NCBI RefSeq assembly: GCF_016653635.2
Contig: NZ_CP067421.1
Coordinates: 62,001-126,000 of the forward strand
Reading direction: 5' to 3'
From: Skermanella sp. TT6
Lineage (GTDB): Bacteria > Pseudomonadota > Alphaproteobacteria > Azospirillales > Azospirillaceae
Length of the DNA stretch: 64,000 bases
Part shown: positions 42,799 through 49,727 of the stretch, piece after piece
Numbering within the stretch: the stretch's first letter is position 1
How the letters are laid out: each line of letters starts with the position of its first letter
The notes under the pieces: model-generated
What the model was told of the DNA's origin: nothing
The model's database searches: none
Seen by the model: only the letters and a program-made list of their open reading frames with translations
Translations under genes and position numbers: made by a program

Positions 42799-43460
42799 GA
42801 CGCGGAGGCCCGCGTCACCAGGACGCTTACGGAATCCTCATAGGTCTTTCCTTCCTGGCCGGCTCCCCGGAACAGGTTCGTCTGCATCCGGAGAGTGCGG
42901 CCGTCGATGGACTTGGTGCATTCCTGCTTGACGAACATGCCCCCTATCTCCGTCTCGCCGGCTTGCCGCGGGAGATCCCTGCACGTCCAGTCCCGGGGTC
43001 CGTAGTGATCCCGGACTTTCAGGGACAGGAGAAACGCCTTCTTCCTCAGGTACGGGCTGGCCTTCGAGTCCGTCACGATGCGCAGGTCCTCGATCATGCC
43101 GTTGTCCGCGACGGACATGGTGAGGATTACCGGGTGTCCGGCAATCTTGGTTCCCTCCCACCGGTCGGCGAACCTGGCCAGCTGCTTGTCCTCCTCGAAC
43201 TCGAAGTGGATCCGGCGCAGTCCCCCGGCGTCGGCAGGACAGCTCCTGTACTCGGTCCAGTCCGAGAGAGGCGGCCCGGCCCGGTCCGCACAGGCGAACC
43301 CGGTCAAGCCGACCGCGGAATTCCCGTCGAGCATGGTGCCGACCGTGATCCGACGCACATCGGTCTGGTGCATATCCACGGCGCGGGCAGTGACAGGAGC
43401 CGCCGCCACAAGGCACGCGACCACCGCCGAAAGACATGATGTCATTTGTAGCTTCGGCAT
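42795..43460 (-). CDS. Secreted protein of unknown function, 221 aa, in the PQQ dehydrogenase cluster
   Basis: Signal peptide about 1-27 (A-A-P-V-T-A-R-A). The mature region contains G-L-T-G-F-A-C-A-D-R-A, a strand-rich centre and four further cysteines (Y-R-S-C-P-A, W-T-C-R-D-L, K-Q-E-C-T-K), suggesting two disulfides. No family recognised. Overlaps the cytochrome c gene upstream by 19 bases and the next gene by four, so it lies in one coupled string behind the cytochrome. Candidate assembly or accessory factor. Confidence 0.7.
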   Translation of the reverse strand: MPKLQMTSCLSAVVACLVAAAPVTARAVDMHQTDVRRITVGTMLDGNSAVGLTGFACADRAGPPLSDWTEYRSCPADAGGLRRIHFEFEEDKQLARFADRWEGTKIAGHPVILTMSVADNGMIEDLRIVTDSKASPYLRKKAFLLSLKVRDHYGPRDWTCRDLPRQAGETEIGGMFVKQECTKSIDGRTLRMQTNLFRGAGQEGKTYEDSVSVLVTRASAS

Positions 43461-43912
43461 TGTTTCGCCTCTTCTCCCCAGAAGGCAACGCAATCCGCAC
43501 GGTCGGGCTTGCCTTTGCCCTTCATGTTGGCGGTGACGTAGTCGGACACGGCTACGATCTCCTCCGGCGACAGGAACTCCGCGGCCTGCGGCGGTTGTTC
43601 GACGCCGGCCTCCTTCGGGTTCATCCCGTAGCACCCTTCCGATGACCAGGAATGCCTGTCGTGGAAAGGCATTCTGGTTCCCGGACGACCGCAACGGACC
43701 ACTTCGATGAGCTGATCCCGGTCCATTCGAGTGTCGCGGAGGGAGAGTGCCGCGCCGCCGTATCCGCCGCCTCCACCACCGTGCCATTTGTGGCAGCCGA
43801 CACAGTTCGCCTTCTCGTATATCGCCTTGCCTTGATCGGCACCAAGGACCGGGCCGGCCAGGAAAGCCGACGCCATGATCGCAGCGGTCAGAACCAAGCT
43901 GAAATTCTTCAT
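43442..43912 (-). CDS. Small periplasmic cytochrome c, probable electron acceptor of the PQQ dehydrogenase
   Basis: 156 residues, signal peptide about 1-24. One heme motif C-V-G-C-H (37-41), and M81 in G-T-R-M-P-F as likely sixth ligand. A glycine run follows the heme site, and there are four extra cysteines (C74, C94, C141, C152). Lies 115 bases downstream of the PQQ dehydrogenase with a strong hairpin between, so it is probably expressed at a lower level from the same transcript. Plays the ExaB/XoxG-type role by context. Confidence 0.88.
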   Translation of the reverse strand: MKNFSLVLTAAIMASAFLAGPVLGADQGKAIYEKANCVGCHKWHGGGGGGYGGAALSLRDTRMDRDQLIEVVRCGRPGTRMPFHDRHSWSSEGCYGMNPKEAGVEQPPQAAEFLSPEEIVAVSDYVTANMKGKGKPDRADCVAFWGEEAKQCRSYK

Positions 43913-43994
43913 TTTCTTGCCGAAACCCCCTGGATACTCCCCTGCTCTCCGATTGTTCCTTCAAGGCTCGAATGTTCTCCCAGCCGGAAAAGGT

Positions 43995-44020
43995 CCGGGC
44001 GGCGTTCGACCGCCGCCCGG
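43995..44020 (-). terminator. Strong hairpin between the PQQ dehydrogenase and cytochrome c genes
   Basis: Ten-base perfect GC stem CCGGGCGGCG/CGCCGCCCGG with a six-base loop. On the minus strand it begins seven bases after the dehydrogenase stop and is followed by ACCTTTT, so it can act as an intrinsic, possibly leaky, terminator setting expression ratios. Confidence 0.7.
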
Positions 44021-44027
44021 CGGGAGA

Positions 44028-45821
44028 TCAAAGGGAGAAGACGTAGAGCATGCTGCTGGGCTGAACCTTCTCCAGGCCCTTGGTTCCGTCGACGAACCAC
44101 TTCGGCCAAGCTCCGCCCAGGCCCACCAGGATCGCGACATACTGCTTGCCGTTCACCGAATAGGTCATGGGAGGGGCATTGACCCCCGATCCCGTATTGA
44201 AGGTCCACAACGGCTCGAGGGTCTTCGCATCCAGGCCGTAGATCTCCCCGGAGGGATGACCCGTGAGGACCACGCCGCCCGCGGTGCTGAGCATGCCGCC
44301 AAGCAGGGGATAATGCGTCTTGAACTTGCCCGCGACCTCGCCGGTCGTGACGTCTATCGCCGTCACGCTGCCGTGGATCTGCTCGTGCTGCCGAGGCCCG
44401 CCACCGGTGAACCACTCTCGGGGCTGGTAGCTCTCACCGGGAATGATCTCCTCGTTGATCATTTGGTTGCAGCTCTCGATGACCGGGATGTACCAGAGCT
44501 TCAGTTGAGGATTGTAGGCGGTCGGCGGCCAGTTCTTGCCGCCCATGTTCCCGGGACAGGAGGTACCGACCGGATTCTCGCGGCTCGGCGCCGTCCCCTC
44601 GGCGTACTGCTGGACCTGCGTGGAAGGATCGTAGTTGAGAGGCTTGCCGGTCTTCTCGTCGAGCCCCGGCGTCCAGGTCACCTTCTCGACGAACTTGGCT
44701 CCCCACATGAAGTCCCCGGACTCGCGGTCGAGCGCGTAGCCGAATCCATTCCTGTTGGCGTGCAGGGCAAGCTTGCGCGGGGCGCCCCGGATGGTCTCCT
44801 CGACGAGCACGTGCTCGGAAACGGCATCGTAGTCATACGGGTCGTTCGGAGTGTACTGATAGTGCCACTTGATCTGGCCGGTGGCAGGATCGAGCGCCAG
44901 GGCGCTGTTGGTGTACAGATTGTCGCCCGGCCTGTATTGGCTGTCCCAGTCGGGACCGGGATTGCCGACGCCCCAGTAGATGACGTCCAGTTCCGGATCG
45001 TAAGTGCCGGTTACCCAGGTGGAGCCGCCCCCGGTCTTCCAGGCCTCGTAATCGTCCTTCCAGGTATCGTGACCGGGCTCACCCGGTGCGGGGATGGTAT
45101 GCCGCCGCCAAACCTCCTTGCCGTCGTTCAGGTCGGTGGCCGCGATCCAGCCTCGGATCCCGTATTCCGCTCCGCCGACACCCGTGATGGCCATGTCCTT
45201 GACGATGAGGGGGGCACCGGTGATGGTCTCGGCGACGCCGGGATCGGCGATCTTACTCTCCCAGGCGACCTCGCCGGTCTCCTTGTCCGTGGCGATCAGC
45301 CGGCCGTCCAAGGTATGCGAAACGACCTTGTCGCGCCAGAGTGCCACCCCGCGATTGTTGACGCCGCAGCACGCCACGGCGCCGGACCATTCCTTGTCCG
45401 TCTTGGGGTCCATCTTCCAGACGAGCTTGCCGGAACCGTCACGGACATCGAGTTTGTAGACGCTGCCCCAGCCGTCGGTGACGTACATCATGCCGTCCTC
45501 GACGATGGGCGTGCCTTCCAGCCCGCCATGGGGCCATATGCCGCCTTTTTCGATGCCGCCCAAGGCGAAGGTCCAGGCGACCTTCATGTCCTTGATGTTG
45601 CTTGCGTTGATCTGGTCGAGCTTGGAATGGCGCTGACCGCTGTAGGATTGGTGATGATGCAGCCAGTTCTGCGGCTCGGCGTCCGGCGCCTTCAGCAGGC
45701 GGTCTTGCGTGATGTCCCCGGCCCGTGCCGACGGGGGGATCACCGTGCCCAGCAGAAGGGTCAGGGCCAGGACACTTGCCGCCGACGCTGAACGCCGGAC
45801 AGCATTGAGCGAATGCTTCAT
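44028..45821 (-). CDS. PQQ-dependent alcohol dehydrogenase with lanthanide-type active-site Asp
   Basis: 597 residues, Sec signal about 1-34, eight-bladed propeller quinoprotein of the methanol/ethanol dehydrogenase family. The adjacent-cysteine disulfide C151-C152 (V-A-C-C-G-V-N-N-R-G), W269 in the T-W-V segment below PQQ, N287 in G-V-G-N-P-G-P and catalytic D330 are present. The residue two after the catalytic base is D332 (P-Y-D-Y-D); in XoxF/ExaF/PedH-type enzymes an Asp here ligates a lanthanide, whereas calcium enzymes have Ala or Ser. Predicted to oxidise alcohols in the periplasm, passing electrons to the cytochrome c encoded next. Confidence 0.93.
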   Translation of the reverse strand: MKHSLNAVRRSASAASVLALTLLLGTVIPPSARAGDITQDRLLKAPDAEPQNWLHHHQSYSGQRHSKLDQINASNIKDMKVAWTFALGGIEKGGIWPHGGLEGTPIVEDGMMYVTDGWGSVYKLDVRDGSGKLVWKMDPKTDKEWSGAVACCGVNNRGVALWRDKVVSHTLDGRLIATDKETGEVAWESKIADPGVAETITGAPLIVKDMAITGVGGAEYGIRGWIAATDLNDGKEVWRRHTIPAPGEPGHDTWKDDYEAWKTGGGSTWVTGTYDPELDVIYWGVGNPGPDWDSQYRPGDNLYTNSALALDPATGQIKWHYQYTPNDPYDYDAVSEHVLVEETIRGAPRKLALHANRNGFGYALDRESGDFMWGAKFVEKVTWTPGLDEKTGKPLNYDPSTQVQQYAEGTAPSRENPVGTSCPGNMGGKNWPPTAYNPQLKLWYIPVIESCNQMINEEIIPGESYQPREWFTGGGPRQHEQIHGSVTAIDVTTGEVAGKFKTHYPLLGGMLSTAGGVVLTGHPSGEIYGLDAKTLEPLWTFNTGSGVNAPPMTYSVNGKQYVAILVGLGGAWPKWFVDGTKGLEKVQPSSMLYVFSL

Positions 45822-46950
45822 AACTTCCTCCCAGGTAGACTTGGTTTTGTTTTTTATATCCCGAGGCTTGATCTGGAGTTGCGCAGGAGGCCGGCGAGCC
45901 GGGCGGTCCTGCAGGCGTCTGTGCGGATTACTTGCTGGAAAAGCGTTGCGGCGCTTCGAGGATCAGACTTCCGCGAGGCGATCGCGGAGATGCCCGAACC
46001 AGGGGCGGCACGGGAAATGCGGCGTCGGAAGCGGGGTGTCTCCCGTCTTTCGGAAGTTCAGGCATGATCCGTGCGAGCCTGCCGTGCGAGAGGCGTGCGG
46101 CCGGACTCCGCCCCATGGAGGAGACCCGCGGAAAGTTGTGCCGCCGTCAGAGACGACAGGCTCTTTCGGAATACAAGTCGCCGCCATTGTCTTTCCCCGG
46201 AATACAGGCTTTGCCGTTTCCATTGGAGCATAGCCTTGTTGATTATACCTACGGTGTCACTTGCCCCCTATTCTCAGGCATGCCTCAACCAGACCGTTCG
46301 ATTTGCAATCAAAGCATGGTCCAGTCCTGGTGTTCAAGCGGCGAATATGGCGAAGGATGCCTTATTTGGTGACAAAGTCAAATTTCGCAGCGCAATATGA
46401 AATCGCTGCATTGCGATAAGGTGCCGCGCCGCGGAATACAGATGAATGGATGCATTCTTGCCCTAAATAACTTAAATAATTACGCGAAACTTGCGCCCCA
46501 AATGTGGCAGCTTTTCCGACGTATACCAACCGGGTTGATAGCTGTCCGATGGCAATGAAACTTTATTTGTCTAAAAAGTCGAGAGCCTTCGATGGGGAGC
46601 GTCACGAAGTCGAACGACCCAAGCTGGAACCGGCAGTGCCGCCGCCCGTGCCCTTCCGGCCTGCGTCAGGCGAAAACAGCAACCGACCGCCGCAACGACG
46701 CTGGCGCGTTGCCCGCATCTCCGCAGTCGCAACCACAGGTGAGGGTAGCGTGATTTTAGTTCAGGAGCGGCCTCCTCCAACCAGGCAGCCGGTCTCCGCG
46801 GCCCTCGCGGGAGGGTCCACCTCGGTGACGCCGTGTCGGTCTGGTTCCTGCACCTTCAGGAGTTTACGCCGCCAGCCAATCTCCTATCGACCAAGCGACG
46901 CGACCGGTTCAATAACGTGCCTTCAGTTCAAGGGATCGGGAAGGGAAGCC
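45822..46950. other. 1129-bp intergenic region, no supported gene
   Basis: Upstream of both the PQQ dehydrogenase (minus) and the hydratase (plus), so it contains both promoters. AT-rich stretches occur at 46230-46260 and 46440-46580. An interleaved inverted-repeat pair, GCAGCG ... CGCTGC with CGCAAT ... ATTGCG, spans 46387-46415. Open frames here lack ribosome-binding sites and recognisable domains. Its length and AT content set it apart from neighbouring gaps. Confidence 0.55.
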
Positions 46951-47742
46951 ATGCTCAGGGAAAGACATATCCAAGCTGCGTCGGATTTGCTGTATCAATG
47001 CTGGCAGGACGGTCGCCGCATAACCGCCCTGCCTGACGAAGTGCGCCCGTCCACCCGTGCGGAAGGCTACGCCATCCAGGCCTTGCTGGATCATAGGACC
47101 GCCGGGCCCTTGTTCGGTTGGAAGATCGCCGCGACCAGTCTGGCGGGGCAAGCCCATATCGCTGTCGACGGTCCGCTGGCTGGCCGGCTGCTGTCGGAAA
47201 GGGTGTTCGGCGACGGCGCCCGGCTCTCGCTGGCGGGAAACCGGATGCGAGTGGCGGAGCCGGAATTCGCCTTCCGCATGGGCCATGACCTCGTCCCGCG
47301 AACATCCGCCTATGGCACGGATGAGGTATTGGACGCAGTGGAAACCCTGCATCCCGCGATCGAGGTGCCGGATTCCCGGTTCGAGGATTTCGTCCGTGCC
47401 GGCGCGCCGCAACTCCTCGCCGACGATGCCTGCGCCCATCTCTTCGTGCTTGGGGCCGCCACCGAGGCGCCCTGGCGGTCTATCGATATTGCGCGCCATC
47501 CCGTTCAGGCCATGGTCAACGGCGGCGCTCCCTTGACCGGCGGTGGCGAGAACGTGCTCGGTGATCCGCGGATCGCCCTGACATGGCTCGTCAACGAGGT
47601 GTCAGCGCTGGGTATCGTGCTGAAGGCGGGTCAGATCGTGACCACCGGCACATGCATGACCCCGATTCCGCTGGCTCCCGGTGACGCGGTCGAGGCGGAT
47701 TTTGGTGCCCTGGGACGGGTTGCGGTCCAATTCGAGTCCTGA
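46951..47742 (+). CDS. 2-keto-4-pentenoate hydratase (MhpD family)
   Basis: 263 residues with the FAH-type C-terminal fold. Seen: F-G-W-K-I-A-A-T-S near residue 53; metal-site glutamates in A-E-P-E-F-A-F (about 99-105) and the later A-I-E-V-P-D-S-R-F; G-T-C-M-T-P near the end. Hydrates a 2-hydroxydienoate to a 4-hydroxy-2-keto acid in meta-cleavage pathways. No other meta-cleavage gene lies nearby. The start at 46951 has AGGGA five bases upstream; a longer open frame to 46504 looks non-coding. Confidence 0.87.
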   Translation: MLRERHIQAASDLLYQCWQDGRRITALPDEVRPSTRAEGYAIQALLDHRTAGPLFGWKIAATSLAGQAHIAVDGPLAGRLLSERVFGDGARLSLAGNRMRVAEPEFAFRMGHDLVPRTSAYGTDEVLDAVETLHPAIEVPDSRFEDFVRAGAPQLLADDACAHLFVLGAATEAPWRSIDIARHPVQAMVNGGAPLTGGGENVLGDPRIALTWLVNEVSALGIVLKAGQIVTTGTCMTPIPLAPGDAVEADFGALGRVAVQFES

Positions 47743-47864
47743 AGGACCTCGCAGCACTCCGGGCAAGTTGCTCAACCGAGAGGCGCCTGTCGCGCTGAAG
47801 CGCTTTCCGAACCCGCTTCACGCGGTGGCCTTCCGTCCTCGCCGATGGAGGGTCATCCCGGGGT

Positions 47865-47885
47865 CTGATTTCCTTGAGAAATCAG
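47865..47885 (+). terminator. Hairpin downstream of the hydratase gene
   Basis: Perfect eight-base inverted repeat CTGATTTC-CTTGA-GAAATCAG followed by CAGTTTG, 122 bases after the hydratase stop and ahead of the guanidine promoter. Terminator or regulator site. Confidence 0.4.
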
Positions 47886-48007
47886 CAGTTTGAGCCGTCG
47901 CAGCCGTGGCCTGGGCTTGGACGCCGATCCTCATACGGGAAGTCCCGCGGTATAAGGCGACTTCGGATGCCCTGGCGTATGATTGCCCAAAATGTCGCCA
48001 GCCCTGG

Positions 48008-48021
48008 TGCCCACGTGGGCA
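48008..48021. promoter_or_regulatory. 14-bp palindrome, candidate enhancer-binding (NtrC-like) site
   Basis: TGCCCACGTGGGCA is a perfect palindrome centred about 95 bases upstream of the transcription start predicted from the sigma-54 element. That is the usual distance for an NtrC-type activator. It is not a clear match to the enterobacterial NtrC consensus, so the protein that binds is uncertain. The rest of the gap from the hydratase gene to the promoter (47743-48082) shows only this and the hairpin at 47865. Confidence 0.35.
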
Positions 48022-48082
48022 GAATCTCGCCGCCCGCCCGGCGCGGGCCGGCGCGGTTGCCGCATTCCCAGGTATTCGGCGC

Positions 48083-48099
48083 TTGGCACGCCCTTTGAA
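48083..48099 (+). promoter_or_regulatory. Sigma-54 promoter of the guanidine operon
   Basis: TTGGCACGCCCTTTGAA matches the RpoN consensus TTGGCACG-N4-TTGCW at all but one informative base (GA for GC at -12), with the correct ten-base spacing between the GG (48085-48086) and GA (48097-48098) doublets. The predicted start is near 48110, just before the riboswitch aptamer. Implies nitrogen-limitation control via an NtrC-type activator. Confidence 0.75.
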
Positions 48100-48114
48100 T
48101 AGCTCTTGGCCTCA

Positions 48115-48230
48115 GCAGCTAGGGTTCCGGCCGGAAGGGGTTCACATTCCTCCGGTGTTACTGGTCCGAGAGCAGCGACCCGTCCGGTGAACAGCGGACG
48201 GGCACACGGCGGGACAAAAGCCCGGGAGGT
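48115..48230 (+). ncRNA. Guanidine-I (ykkC-yxkD) riboswitch
   Basis: The family's conserved blocks appear in order: CTAGGGTTCCG (48119-48129), ACTGGTCCGAGAGC (48160-48173), ACACGGCGGGACAAAAGC (48204-48221) and CCCGGGAG (48221-48228), separated by pairable segments (CCGTCCG/CGGACGG at 48180-48202). Guanidine-I aptamers turn on genes for guanidine carboxylation or export when guanidine is bound. It lies directly downstream of the sigma-54 promoter and 74 bases before the first DUF1989 start. The expression platform is not obvious; a palindrome ATGGGACGTCCCAT at 48256-48269 could take part. Confidence 0.95.
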
Positions 48231-48303
48231 CTCAAACACGGAGGATGTTGCTCCGATGGGACGTCCCATTGCCCGGCACTCCTCCTATACCCGAGGTGTG
48301 ACC

Positions 48304-49032
48304 ATGGCGACCGTTCGCCCCGACCTGTTGTATCAAGACCAAATCGATGGCGGCAAACACTGGTCGTTCACGCTCCGGCGCGGCACGATCCTGCGCCTGA
48401 TCGACCGCGAGGGCGGCGCCAATGTCGGCATGCTGTTCTACAATCCCGCCAACCTGCTGGAGCGATACAACGCGCCCGACACGCTGAAGTGCCAGCACAC
48501 CTTCAAGCTGACCGCCGGACACTGCCTCTATTCCGACATGGGGCGGGTCTTCTGCTCCATCGTCGAGGACACCGCCGGCTGGCACGACACCGTCTGCGGC
48601 AATTCCACCAAGTCCCTGGTGGCGGAGCGCTGGGGCCGCAGGAGCTACCAGGAATACCGCAACGACTGGACCCAGAACGGCCATGACAGCTTCTTGGTCG
48701 AGGCGGCCAAGTACGGCCTGGGCCGGCGCGACCTGGCGGCCAACGTCAACTGGTTCAGCAAGGTCCGCACCGAGCAGGACGGCACCCTGGTCTTCGATCC
48801 CGAGGGTGCCCGCGCAGGGGCCCACGTGGACCTGCGGTTCGACATGGACACGCTGGTGCTGTTCCACACCTGCCCGCACCCCATGAACCCGGCGGCGGAA
48901 TACCCGCGCAAGCCCGTCTCGTACGAACTCCGTCGCGGCGATCCGGCGGCAGAGGACGATCCCTGCCGCACCAGCCGCCCCGAGAACGGACGCGGCTTCG
49001 CGAACAACCACCTCTACCACCTGTGCGGCTGA
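48304..49032 (+). CDS. DUF1989 protein, carboxyguanidine deiminase-type subunit 1 (urea carboxylase-associated protein)
   Basis: 242 residues, cytosolic. DUF1989 features: [14 protein letters not shown] (34-47), Y-S-D-M-G-R-V (76-82) and [11 protein letters not shown] (89-99) with H94 and C98 as likely metal ligands, then [10 protein letters not shown]. In guanidine-degrading operons a heterodimer of two DUF1989 proteins (CgdA/CgdB) deiminates carboxyguanidine to allophanate and ammonia. First gene after the riboswitch; the start at 48304 has GAGG seven bases upstream. Which of the pair is CgdA or CgdB is not assigned. Confidence 0.92.
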   Translation: MATVRPDLLYQDQIDGGKHWSFTLRRGTILRLIDREGGANVGMLFYNPANLLERYNAPDTLKCQHTFKLTAGHCLYSDMGRVFCSIVEDTAGWHDTVCGNSTKSLVAERWGRRSYQEYRNDWTQNGHDSFLVEAAKYGLGRRDLAANVNWFSKVRTEQDGTLVFDPEGARAGAHVDLRFDMDTLVLFHTCPHPMNPAAEYPRKPVSYELRRGDPAAEDDPCRTSRPENGRGFANNHLYHLCG

Positions 49033-49053
49033 CCGGAACCGGGACCTGGAACA

Positions 49054-49701
49054 ATGACGAAACAGAGCATCCTTTCCCCCGAGACCGCCGTCTACCGCAG
49101 GACCGTCCCCGCCGGCGACTACTGGATCCATGTGGTCAAGGCCGGTCAGGTCTTCCGCATCGTCGACCTGGAAGGGAACCAGGCGGCCGACACCCTCTTC
49201 TACAACGCCGCCGACCCGGCCGAGCGCTACAGCGCGGTCGATACCATCCGGGAGCAGCGCAACGTCTATCTCGGCGTCGGCACCCGGCTGATGTCCACGG
49301 CCGGCAATCCCATGCTGGAGATCGTCGCCGACACGGTCGGCCGCCACGACACGCTGGGCGGAGCCTGCTCGACCGAGTCCAACACCGTCCGCTACGCGCT
49401 GGAGAAGAAGTGCATGCATGCCTGCCGCGACAGCTACCTGCTGGCGGTGGCCGAGCACGAGGAGTTCGGGCTGACCAAGCGGGACATCACCCACAACATC
49501 AACTTCTTCATGAACGTGCCGGTCACCCCGGAAGGCGGGCTGACCTTCGCCGACGGCCTCAGCGGGCCGGGCCAGTATGTGGAGATGCGGGCCTGCATGG
49601 ACGTGATCGTCCTGATCTCCAACTGTCCGCAGCTCAACAATCCCTGCAACGCCTACGACCCGACGCCGATCGAAGTGGTGGTCTGGGACGCGGCGGCATA
49701 A
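49054..49701 (+). CDS. DUF1989 protein, carboxyguanidine deiminase-type subunit 2
   Basis: 215 residues. Same fold as the preceding protein: [14 protein letters not shown] (38-51), A-D-T-V-G-R-H-D-T (92-100) with H98, and C105 in [16 protein letters not shown] is shared with the DUF1989 copy at 29944. It starts 21 bases after subunit 1, and the carboxylase starts 26 bases after it. Together the pair completes the step between carboxylation and allophanate hydrolysis. Confidence 0.92.
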   Translation: MTKQSILSPETAVYRRTVPAGDYWIHVVKAGQVFRIVDLEGNQAADTLFYNAADPAERYSAVDTIREQRNVYLGVGTRLMSTAGNPMLEIVADTVGRHDTLGGACSTESNTVRYALEKKCMHACRDSYLLAVAEHEEFGLTKRDITHNINFFMNVPVTPEGGLTFADGLSGPGQYVEMRACMDVIVLISNCPQLNNPCNAYDPTPIEVVVWDAAA

Positions 49702-49727
49702 CGGCGGCCCCGGCACGGATAATCACC

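Noticed and set aside
46571-46780. Possible transposase fragment on the minus strand (69 codons)
   Set aside because: Some residues looked insertion-sequence-like, but no catalytic motif, inverted ends or target duplication could be found.
46504-46950. 149-codon N-terminal extension of the hydratase
   Set aside because: No similarity or start signal; the ATG at 46951 has a ribosome-binding site and gives the usual length.
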